Source: CAYWFU01 sp964457585 (GTDB lineage Bacteria; JACRDZ01). From it: a stretch of DNA of 14,306 nt. The stretch spans positions 1 to 14,306 of the forward strand of contig CAYWFU010000081.1 of NCBI GenBank assembly GCA_964457585.1. The letters run 5' to 3'. Position 1 is the stretch's first letter; every line of letters starts with the position of its first letter. The position numbers and the translations under genes are program-made. Under the pieces are notes generated by a model, which had not been told where the DNA came from, searched no databases, and saw only the letters and a list, made by a program, of their open reading frames with translations. This document shows positions 1 through 7,366 of this stretch, one piece after another.

Positions 1-1955
1 TTATCATTAAGGAGATTAAAAACAGATAGAGAAACATCGGTATTCCCCTTCATAAAGGTATATCCTGCCCTGACATTCAAAATTGTATAATCATCTACAT
101 CAGATATATATTCATTTCCCTCACGATCATAAATAAACATTTTAGTCTTATCTACCCAGTGAGCAAGGACATTGGCTGAAACGCCATTTTTAAATTTCAT
201 TTTTAATCCGGCATTTACTTTATTTTTGGGATTTTCCGGCCGCACTTTGTCTTTCTCATTAACTATAGATGTTTCAGGATTGTCTTCTTTATCTGTAATT
301 TGCTCAAAAGAATAGTTGGCAATTCCAGAAAGCCAGCTAGTAAACAAAGTATCAAGATTAATCTCTCCACCAATTCCCCTGGCATTTCCACCATTTTCAC
401 GTATAATAACTATTCTTTTGGGGATTGATAAACCAAAGTTAAACCCAAACATTGATCTCAACTCAGATGAAGTATAGGGAGTAACATTTTTGACGTATGT
501 AAAGGAATCAGTATATTCATTATAGAATAGATTCAGATTTGTAATAATCTTCTTTTCTAACCAGGTTGCCCGATATCCTGCTTCATAAGAGGTAATACCT
601 TCTGGCTTGAGGTCTTTATTACCCTTGTTGATGTATGTGAAAGGAATTGAATTAAGAGGTGGAGGAAAAGGCAGATGTATTGCCGATTGTTCTTCATGAT
701 ATAGATAAGAATCAATAAATGTGGGGTTGCGATATGCCTTTCCTACTGATAATCTTAAAATATGGTCATTAAAAGGAGAATACATGATATTCCCTCTCGG
801 TGAGAAATATTCCTTAACCAGAGGATGCCTGTCATACCTTCCCCCTAAAGTTAATCTCACTTTATCTATAATCTTAATTTCATCCTCAAGAAAGAGTGCC
901 CAGAGATCCAGGCTGCTTTTATCAGGGATAAGATTATTTTTTTCAACTGTACTATGCCGATAATTAGCACCAGAGGTGAAAAAATTTTTCTTACCAATAT
1001 TTATAGAATGTTGAATTTCTGCATCATAAATTTTGGTAAGCCATGGCAGTATTTCATTCGTTTTCAACCATTTAGTATCTACATTTTCTTCTTTAAGAAA
1101 TGTACGGAATTTAATATTTGGATAGTCATAGTTTAACTGAACATAATCCCAATTACCGGTCAATTCTCCTGTCCCTAAAGCTTCGGCAGCAAAAAACTTT
1201 TCATCCTTGGTATAGACCCTTCCACCTGAAATAGAGAGTTTATTTTCTTTATTAATTTTGTATTCAATCAGAGCATTCGCCCGGGTTATCTCTCCGGCTC
1301 TTTCATCCTTATTTCTCCATTCATTTGTCCTATCCAATCCTGCCGAAATCTTGTAGCTGATTTTTTCACTCTTTCCTGAATGAAGTATTGAGGCAAGATA
1401 AGTACTGTAGTCCCCACCAGTTAAACTTAATTTTGTCCCCTTAATCTTATCTGGAGATTTGGTAATAATATTTATTACACCGCAGTAGGCATTCGCCCCA
1501 TAAAGAGAGGAACTCGGACTTTTAACTATCTCAATTCGTTCAATTTCTTCTAAACTGATTGGAATTGTATCCCAAAAAACACAGCCCTCAACATCCCAGT
1601 AAATTGAACGGCCATCAATCATCACCAATAATTTATTACTCATATACCCATTAAATCCACGAACACTAACCTGCCGGTCTCTAACTGTTATTGCCATCAC
1701 ATCCACTCCGGGGACCGCTCTCAAAATATCAGGAATGTTTGTTGCCCCTGACTGTTTAATTTCTTCAGCCGTGATAATAGTCACAGCAGCTGGCGCTTCA
1801 GTAATTGGTTGCTCTCTTCTGGCTGCAGTTACTACAATAGGAATTTCTATAAAAAGAAGTTCCTCTTCGGTTACTTCTTTTTGTGCCAGAACATTAAATC
1901 CAAATACAGGAAACAGAATATTTGCTAATACAAATATCCAAATTTTCCTTTTCAT
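1..1955 (-). CDS. TonB-dependent outer-membrane receptor (3' end outside the window)
   Basis: Reading the minus strand from the ATG at 1953-1955 gives 651 uninterrupted codons to the window edge. The protein starts with a signal peptide (MKRKIWIFVLANILF, likely cut after VLA). The plug domain follows: IPIVVTAARREQ near residues 37-48, IPDILRAVPGVDV, VSVRGFN, LLVMIDGRSIYWD, and EEIERIEIVKSP followed by LYGANAYCGVINIITK. The barrel shows typical late motifs: SPRGN, YRNPTF, and GNKDLKPEGITSYEAGYR. The last visible residues, VFNLLND, resemble the conserved near-C-terminal strand, so only a few tens of residues are probably missing. Receptors of this family import siderophores, cobalamin, metals or sugars using TonB energy; nothing here identifies the substrate. 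The plug has two cysteines (in EGCVFW and NAYCGV). An AGGAGG Shine-Dalgarno at 1965-1970 supports the start. The gene lies 45 nt downstream of the propeller gene. Confidence 0.93.
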   Translation of the reverse strand, partial: MKRKIWIFVLANILFPVFGFNVLAQKEVTEEELLFIEIPIVVTAARREQPITEAPAAVTIITAEEIKQSGATNIPDILRAVPGVDVMAITVRDRQVSVRGFNGYMSNKLLVMIDGRSIYWDVEGCVFWDTIPISLEEIERIEIVKSPSSSLYGANAYCGVINIITKSPDKIKGTKLSLTGGDYSTYLASILHSGKSEKISYKISAGLDRTNEWRNKDERAGEITRANALIEYKINKENKLSISGGRVYTKDEKFFAAEALGTGELTGNWDYVQLNYDYPNIKFRTFLKEENVDTKWLKTNEILPWLTKIYDAEIQHSINIGKKNFFTSGANYRHSTVEKNNLIPDKSSLDLWALFLEDEIKIIDKVRLTLGGRYDRHPLVKEYFSPRGNIMYSPFNDHILRLSVGKAYRNPTFIDSYLYHEEQSAIHLPFPPPLNSIPFTYINKGNKDLKPEGITSYEAGYRATWLEKKIITNLNLFYNEYTDSFTYVKNVTPYTSSELRSMFGFNFGLSIPKRIVIIRENGGNARGIGGEINLDTLFTSWLSGIANYSFEQITDKEDNPETSIVNEKDKVRPENPKNKVNAGLKMKFKNGVSANVLAHWVDKTKMFIYDREGNEYISDVDDYTILNVRAGYTFMKGNTDVSLSVFNLLND

Positions 1956-2000
1956 CTAATAAATCCTCCTCATTGCAAGGTACTCTCTATCCCCAACTTT

Positions 2001-3002
2001 TTAATTAGTTAACTTTTCCCATTTTAGGATCAGAATACCATTTTCTTTATTTACCATTTGAAATATTAAACCATCACTATCAATATCAACTACATTATAT
2101 ACTTCTCTTTCCATCCCTTTTTGGCAATACTCTTCATTTAAATGAAAATTAGCTATTAATTTTCCTGAAGAATTATATTTTGTAATAATGACTTTAATAT
2201 TTCTGGATTTTAGATAATCCTGAATAATATATACAGCATCATTTTTATCTACTCCCAACAAACGAAAGAATGTTTCTCCTCCGGTAAGCGGGAAGCCTTT
2301 TACAATTTTATTATTCTTATCTCTTTTAACAACAAGATATCTATAACCTTTTTTATTTTTAGCTTTATTAATAGGTTCAATTTCTATACTATAAATGTAT
2401 TTATTCTTTACTGGAGATGAATAATAACATTTTTTAGCACTTTTTTTGATTTCTGTTGCCACGCTTTCAATTGGGATCCGCCATTCTATAATACTATTTG
2501 TTACTACTATGTCAGTCTCATCAATCATTTTTATGAAAGGATATGAATCTCTTGCAAAATATTGTACTGGATGATTATATGTATCTAACCGTTTACCTGT
2601 AGGATCATATACTCTTATTTGAGTACCGCCAAAATTTTCTAAAGGGAAATCATCTCCAGGAATACAGATATATATATTCCCTTGTTTATCTAATTTTATA
2701 ATATCAAGATATTCTTCTACTGGAAATGAAAGTACATGTTGTCCTGAATAATTAAATGCTTCGATTTTTTGATTTACATGATCAAAAAGATATAATCTTT
2801 TTCTTTCGCTATCAATTTTGATATTAGTCGGAATAGCAGTATTAAAATTATATAATTGCATATTTTTACCAACTTGTCCGGTATTTGATCCCCATGGGAT
2901 TGTAAATATTTCAGTTGATTTATATATTTCTGATCGAAGGCTTATCACCGATGTATTTAAAACAAAAATCCACATTAAAATTATATTAATTATTTTTTTC
3001 AT
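2001..3002 (-). CDS. Secreted beta-propeller-like (NHL/6-bladed type) protein of unknown function
   Basis: The 333-residue protein has an N-terminal hydrophobic segment (residues 1-22, MKKIINIILMWIFVLNTSVI) that looks like a cleavable signal peptide; there is no lipobox cysteine. The body contains repeated short beta-type units in which an Asp-rich turn precedes a strand: IKIDSERKRLYLFD, IKLDKQGNIYIC, VDKNDAVYIIQ, VDIDSDGLIFQM, with FNYSGQ, YDPTGK and YNSSGK turns between them. This spacing is typical of NHL or six-bladed propeller proteins. I cannot assign a ligand or enzymatic role, and see no catalytic motif. The start has an AAAGGA about 12 nt upstream. It follows cheR by 28 nt and precedes the TonB receptor by 45 nt, so it is probably in the same transcription unit and may work at the cell surface or in the periplasm. 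The gene is well supported; the fold is inferred from the repeat pattern. Confidence 0.82.
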   Translation of the reverse strand: MKKIINIILMWIFVLNTSVISLRSEIYKSTEIFTIPWGSNTGQVGKNMQLYNFNTAIPTNIKIDSERKRLYLFDHVNQKIEAFNYSGQHVLSFPVEEYLDIIKLDKQGNIYICIPGDDFPLENFGGTQIRVYDPTGKRLDTYNHPVQYFARDSYPFIKMIDETDIVVTNSIIEWRIPIESVATEIKKSAKKCYYSSPVKNKYIYSIEIEPINKAKNKKGYRYLVVKRDKNNKIVKGFPLTGGETFFRLLGVDKNDAVYIIQDYLKSRNIKVIITKYNSSGKLIANFHLNEEYCQKGMEREVYNVVDIDSDGLIFQMVNKENGILILKWEKLTN

Positions 3003-3030
3003 TATTTTGTATTGTCCTTTAAATGTATAC

Positions 3031-4652
3031 TTAACCAGAATGTATCTTATTAATATTTTTTTTGCAAACCTCTATCAGTGCCTGTCTGTCAATTCCCTCA
3101 TCAAATCTGCTTTGTCCCTGCTTATTTTCATCAGGAGTTCCATATTTAATGGCATTGATATAAGAATCTACTGATTTTTTTAATTCACCTATTTGATAAT
3201 AGATATCTCCAAGATAAAAATGTGCAAGAAAACATTTTGGATTAATGTAAATTACTCTTTCAAATTGGATAATTGATTCGGATACGTTTCCATTATCTTT
3301 ATAAATTATACCCAGGAGTAAATATGATTCAAAAAAAATAGGATCAATTTCTTTTGCTTTCAAACAAAGCTTCAATGCCTCATCTATTTTTCCTTCATTT
3401 AAAATTTCTTCAGCTTTTTTTAGAAGAAGTTCTGATTCTTCTCTAATGCAATGTTGAAATTTATCAAGACTGGTCTCTTCTGGTGATTGAATTTTTTCAT
3501 TTCCTCTGTTTTTTCTCCTATCTTCAAAAAATTTTTGTTTATTTGTTTCTGCTTCAATAATAGTTTTTCTTCTTTCCGTAAGTTTAACAACACCTGCCCT
3601 GTCTNNNNNNNNNNATCGGTATTTATCACTTCCGGTGATTGAATTGTTTCATTTCCTTTGTTTTTTCTACAAAAAAAAAAAAATTTTTGTTTATCTATAG
3701 TCTTTCTTCTTTCCGGAAGTTGAACAACACCTGCCCTGTCTTCTTCTTTGCTCCATGTACTGGTTCTTTTAACTTTTATATCCAGCTTTTCCGGTTTACC
3801 TTTACGATAAAAAAATGCACCTTTATATTCAACAAGAGTGAAGGCTTCCCTGTTTTGATTTAAATTCTCAGCATGTCCGAGAAAGAGACATCCTCCTTCT
3901 CTTAAGCTATTATAAAGATTATGGATAACTCTTTCGGTTGATTCTTGTTTAAAATAAATAGTAACATTGCGGCAAAAAATTATATCCCAGTTTTTCATTT
4001 CTTTTAAAGGATACGGTGTTTCAATCAAGTTAAAATACTTAAATTCAACCAAATTTTTTATATTTTCTTTTATTGCATAATGTTCTTCATCTATTTTATC
4101 GAAATAAACCATACGGGAATACTCATCTACAAGACGTATACTCCATTTTGGATATATTCCTTTTTTAGCTATTTCTAATACTCTCGGACTTACATCTGTT
4201 CCTAATATATGAATATTCCAGTTGTTTATATCAAGAATTGTAGATAAAAGGACGGCTGCAATGGTATATGGTTCTTCTCCGGTGGAACATCCCGCTGCCC
4301 ATATATTTATGTTTTTTTCTTTCTCTTTTTTTTTATTAATAATCTCTGGAATAACAACATCCTGGAGGGCTTTAAATTGTATTGGATTACGGAAAAAACT
4401 GGTTTCATTTACTGTAATTAAATTCAATAATTCTCTGAATTCTGTTTCTCCGATTGGGTATGATTTTATAAAATTATAATATTCTAAATAGTCATTTAAT
4501 TTATTTTTTGCTATTCTGGATAAAAGACTTATACGCAAAGAATCGAGTTTATTTTCATTCAGATAAATACCACTTTTTTCATAAATTAAATCTCGAAAAA
4601 GTTTAAATTGTGTTAAAGCTAGATCTTTTTCTTTTATTATTTGGCTATACAT
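3031..4652 (-). CDS. cheR: CheR-type chemoreceptor methyltransferase with C-terminal TPR repeats (WspC-like), interrupted by an assembly gap
   Basis: CheR uses S-adenosylmethionine to methylate glutamates of chemoreceptors. Residues 1-90 form the CheR N-terminal domain ending in VNETSFFRN. The SAM site AAGCSTGEEPY is at 119-129, and FCRNVTIYF matches the usual FCRNVLIYF. From residue 305 comes a charged linker made of a tandem repeat, then at least two to three TPR units (for example ESYLLLGIIYKDNGN and AHFYLGDIYYQIGE) ending at the stop at 3031. The 10-N gap (3605-3614) puts the two halves in different frames, giving a false stop at 3420. In the frame matching the upstream repeat unit, the sequence after the gap reads DRAGVVKLTERRKT and continues open into the TPRs. 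I therefore annotate one gene of roughly 540 residues; exact length is unknown. It overlaps the GGDEF gene by 16 bp. CheR-TPR fusions occur in WspC and FrzF. Confidence 0.88.
3478..3740 (-). repeat. Diverged in-frame tandem repeat in the cheR linker (units 3630-3740 and 3478-3603)
   Basis: Two units of 111 and 126 bp encode similar peptides: DRAGVVQLPERRKTID and DRAGVVKLTERRKTII at their starts, and KGNETIQSPE and RGNEKIQSPE at their ends. The second unit has five extra residues in the middle. The first unit contains a run of 13 A (plus strand 3671-3683) read as consecutive Phe codons, where the second has FFEDRR. The units are separated only by 15 bases and the N gap, so further copies could be collapsed or missing. 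Confidence 0.85.
3605..3614. other. Assembly gap of ten N
   Basis: The ten undetermined bases lie exactly where a new linker repeat unit would begin in cheR. The length is probably a scaffolding placeholder, because the flanking reading frames agree only if the real gap is 2 modulo 3. Confidence 0.97.
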
Positions 4653-6100
4653 ATTCGATTTCTTCCGGTTTTTTTTGCCTGATAAAGCGCTTCATCAATT
4701 GTTTTAATTATTTTTTCTCCTGTTTCATCTATGAGATCTTTTTTGCAAAGACCCACACCCAGACTAATTGTAAGGTGCAAAGGTTCTTTCTGCCCTGAAA
4801 AAGAAAATTCTTCAACAGCTTTTTTTATTTTTTCTGCTACAATTGTTGCTCCTTCAATACCAACTTCCGGCAAAATAACTATAAATTCTTCGCCTCCATA
4901 ACGAACAGAAATATCATTTTTCCTTATTTCCTTACGAACTATTTCTGAAATTTCTTTTAAAACTATATCTCCTTGAATATGACCATAGGTATCATTTATC
5001 TTTTTAAAAAAATCGATATCAAACATTATTAGCGATAAAATTCTATCATATCGTGCTACTCTATTTAACTCCTGTGGAAGGATATGCATTAAGTATCTCT
5101 TATTATACAATTTTGTTAATCCGTCGGTTATAGACAGCTCTTCAACTTTTTTGTATAGTCGTGAATTATCCATTATAATTGATGTTTGATTAACAATAGC
5201 ATCTAAAAGATTTTTGTCTTTATCCGTATATGCTTCTTCATGGATACTGCCGAGAAGCAGAACCCCTATAATACTGTCTCTGCTTGAAAGTTCTGAAATT
5301 AAAAACGAATTTAATTCTTGAGTCAAAAGAGAAGATTCTTCTTTATCTTTTTTCTCAACCATTTGAACAATGATTTCATCTTTAGATATCTTTACTCCTG
5401 CTGTTTTACCAAAATAGTCCAATACTTTATTAATAACCAGCTCCTTATTTGCTTCTGACTGCGAAGATCCATGGTATAGCAAAATATTTTTTTCTTCTCC
5501 TAATAATATTACTCCGATTTCAAACCTGACAATTTTCTGGAGCATATCAAATATGGAAGAAATTGTTTTTTCCTCATCGTAAATGGTCCTACCAATATAG
5601 CTAATCTCATTTAAGACTGTTGATTCCATTAATTTTTTATCAAGTAAATCATTTACTCTTGTAAAAATACTTGTCTGGCTAATTTGTATTTCCGCAGTTT
5701 TTTTGATTATATTTTTCGGATGCGTTTCAAGAAGTTTTTCAACTGCTTTTATTAATTCAGGAGCTTTAAATCCTTTAATCAGATCTTTCAATAAATATTC
5801 ATCTGCTCCTGTCTGCTTAGCCCAAAACTTATCTATGGGCTTATCCTGAGCAGTAAGAATAATTATGGGAATATTTGAAGTTAAAGTGTCATTTTTCAAC
5901 AACCTGCAAGCCTGATAACCATTCATTTTAGGCATAAGTATGTCTATTATTGCTAAATCAGGCATCTCCATATAGGTCTTTTCTACTGCTTCTATACCAT
6001 TTGAAGCAGTAACAACCTCATATCCTTCCTTTTCTAAAATAAATTTTACCATAGTAAGTATTGTTGCTACATCATCAGCAATAAGAATTTTCTTCCCCAT
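4637..6100 (-). CDS. Receiver-GAF-GGDEF response regulator, probable diguanylate cyclase (WspR-like output)
   Basis: The start chosen is the ATG at 6098-6100 (MGKKILIADD), preceded by AGAGGA at 5 nt; the product has 487 residues. Residues 1-125 are a receiver with acidic D9/D10 and phospho-acceptor D53 in IIDILMPKMNG. Residues about 165-315 look like a GAF-type sensory domain (RFEIGVILLGEEKNILLYHG through IIGVLLLG). The rest is a GGDEF domain beginning ITDGLTKLYNKRYL, with the active-site motif GGEEF at 402-406 and an inhibitory-site RxxD (RKND, 393-396) exactly five residues before it. An intact GGEEF predicts synthesis of cyclic di-GMP from GTP, subject to product inhibition. The gene lies between cheB and cheR and overlaps cheR by 16 bp, so it is the likely output of this chemosensory pathway, phosphorylated by the CheA hybrid. 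Pseudomonas WspR has receiver plus GGDEF without this long GAF insertion. Confidence 0.92.
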   Translation of the reverse strand: MGKKILIADDVATILTMVKFILEKEGYEVVTASNGIEAVEKTYMEMPDLAIIDILMPKMNGYQACRLLKNDTLTSNIPIIILTAQDKPIDKFWAKQTGADEYLLKDLIKGFKAPELIKAVEKLLETHPKNIIKKTAEIQISQTSIFTRVNDLLDKKLMESTVLNEISYIGRTIYDEEKTISSIFDMLQKIVRFEIGVILLGEEKNILLYHGSSQSEANKELVINKVLDYFGKTAGVKISKDEIIVQMVEKKDKEESSLLTQELNSFLISELSSRDSIIGVLLLGSIHEEAYTDKDKNLLDAIVNQTSIIMDNSRLYKKVEELSITDGLTKLYNKRYLMHILPQELNRVARYDRILSLIMFDIDFFKKINDTYGHIQGDIVLKEISEIVRKEIRKNDISVRYGGEEFIVILPEVGIEGATIVAEKIKKAVEEFSFSGQKEPLHLTISLGVGLCKKDLIDETGEKIIKTIDEALYQAKKTGRNRICIAK

Positions 6101-6131
6101 ATTTTCCTCTTGTTCTTGTATCCCTGTATTA

Positions 6132-6312
6132 AGGGCTTGCGAAAAAATAACTTGGCATTTTAGCATCCCATCTTCAGGCTATCTTTGCCCGATTAGAAAG
6201 TGGCAAAAACATCGAAATAGTTCACTATTACTCAGCTTTTGCCACTTTCTAATCGGGCAAATCTAACCCAAATCTGGGCGCTAAAATACCAAGTTATTTT
6301 TTCGCAAGCCCT
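6132..6312. repeat. 181-bp MITE-like element with 33-bp terminal inverted repeats and a second inner inverted repeat
   Basis: The left arm 6132-6164 (AGGGCTTGCGAAAAAATAAC...) and right arm 6280-6312 are inverted copies with one mismatch (6156/6288). Nested inside, 6184-6208 and 6237-6261 (core GCCCGATTAGAAAGTGGC) are perfect 25-bp inverted repeats around a 28-nt loop. There is no coding capacity. It fills most of the 226-nt spacer between cheB and the GGDEF gene, the only long spacer between cheA and the TonB-receptor gene. Flanking TA dinucleotides (6130-6131, 6312-6313) could be a target duplication, but this is weak. Transcribed, it would form a very stable hairpin that may attenuate or protect the message. 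It could be a non-autonomous insertion element or a regulatory hairpin. Confidence 0.8.
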
Positions 6313-6326
6313 AAATATCAGCTATT

Positions 6327-7352
6327 TTATAAATACTTTATGATTGTTTCCGCAATTTTGTCAAGCGGAATTACTTCATCGATAACACCACGTTCGATAG
6401 CTACTTTTGGCATACCAAACACAGCACAGGTTTCCTCGTTCTGTGCTATAGTCTTCCCGCCTTCTCTCTTTATACATTCCATACCCCGCGCTCCATCATC
6501 ACCCATACCGGTCATAATCACTCCGATTGTACGTTGTCCATAGTATTTTGCTATTGAAGGCAAAACTATATCTGCTGCCGGTTTGACTCCTCCCACAGGC
6601 GGAGAATCTTCAAATTGTATCTTCCCGTCTTTATCAATTATCATATGACATGTATCAGGAGCAAAAAGTGCTTCCCCTTTCGTAATTATATCTCCTTCTT
6701 TTGCTACTCTTATTTTTATTTTACTCATTGACTGAAGCCAATCGGCTAAACCCTGAATGAAACCTTTGGCCATATGTTGAACGACAACAACCCCGGCAGG
6801 TAAATTCTCAGGTAAGAGTGGAATTACCTCACTCAAAGCTTTTGGTCCTCCTGTAGAAACAGCTATCGCAACTACCTTATCAATGGCTCCTGTTTGCCCC
6901 AATCCGAATTTAAAAGTTTGAAGTCTTTTTACAGCACCTTCCGGTCCGGGAGTGATTTTTGCTTTAGACAGAGTTTTTATCTTTTCAATTAGTATTGTTC
7001 CTATATTTGGATCGCTTGCAATCTTAAACACCGGCGGTTTATTTATTAAATCCACTGCTCCTGCTTCTAATGCCTTAAAAACCAGATCCGATTTAGGAGT
7101 ATAACTTGCAGTAACTATTAAAACACGAGTGGGGCAAATTCCCATAAGATGACGTACAGTTTGGAAACCGTCCATATCGGGCATCCGTAAATCCATAAGA
7201 ACTATATCGGGTTTTAACTGAGGAATAATATCAATAGCACCTTTGCCCCCGCTTGCCATACCGACAACTTTAATTTCCGGGTCTTTCTCTATAACAGCTT
7301 TTATAAGTTCTCTTACTGTTTTCAGATCATCAACTATTATAACTTTTATCAT
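6327..7352 (-). CDS. cheB: CheB: receiver-regulated chemoreceptor methylesterase/deamidase
   Basis: CheB removes methyl groups from chemoreceptor glutamates and so opposes CheR. The 341-residue protein has a receiver domain (residues 1-125, D8/D9, phospho-acceptor D54 in VLMDLRMPDMDG, K105 in INKPP), a linker, and a CheB catalytic domain (about 155-341). The catalytic triad is visible as S166 in AVSTGGPKAL, H193 in VVQHM and D286 in MTGMGDDGARG. These match the classical Ser-His-Asp residues, and the length matches the family. AAGGAG lies 6 nt before the ATG. It starts 14 nt after cheA, indicating tight co-transcription and phosphorylation by the CheA hybrid. Its equivalent in the Wsp system is WspF, whose loss there raises c-di-GMP. 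All key residues are present, so it should be active. Confidence 0.96.
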   Translation of the reverse strand: MIKVIIVDDLKTVRELIKAVIEKDPEIKVVGMASGGKGAIDIIPQLKPDIVLMDLRMPDMDGFQTVRHLMGICPTRVLIVTASYTPKSDLVFKALEAGAVDLINKPPVFKIASDPNIGTILIEKIKTLSKAKITPGPEGAVKRLQTFKFGLGQTGAIDKVVAIAVSTGGPKALSEVIPLLPENLPAGVVVVQHMAKGFIQGLADWLQSMSKIKIRVAKEGDIITKGEALFAPDTCHMIIDKDGKIQFEDSPPVGGVKPAADIVLPSIAKYYGQRTIGVIMTGMGDDGARGMECIKREGGKTIAQNEETCAVFGMPKVAIERGVIDEVIPLDKIAETIIKYL

Positions 7353-7366
7353 TTATACTCCTTTGG

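Noticed and set aside
721..1959. Plus-strand reading frames opposite the TonB receptor gene
   Set aside because: They are antisense to a continuous, motif-rich receptor frame and look like shadows.
3420..3614. Truncated CheR ending at 3420, with a separate 114-residue TPR gene starting at TTG 3375
   Set aside because: The stop at 3420 arises only because the N gap shifts the frame. The repeat-matched frame runs through without a stop and into the TPRs.
6101..6166. A 22-residue N-terminal extension of the GGDEF protein from an ATG at 6166
   Set aside because: It is encoded partly by the inverted-repeat arm, lacks similarity to receivers, and the ATG at 6100 has a good ribosome site and starts at the receiver.
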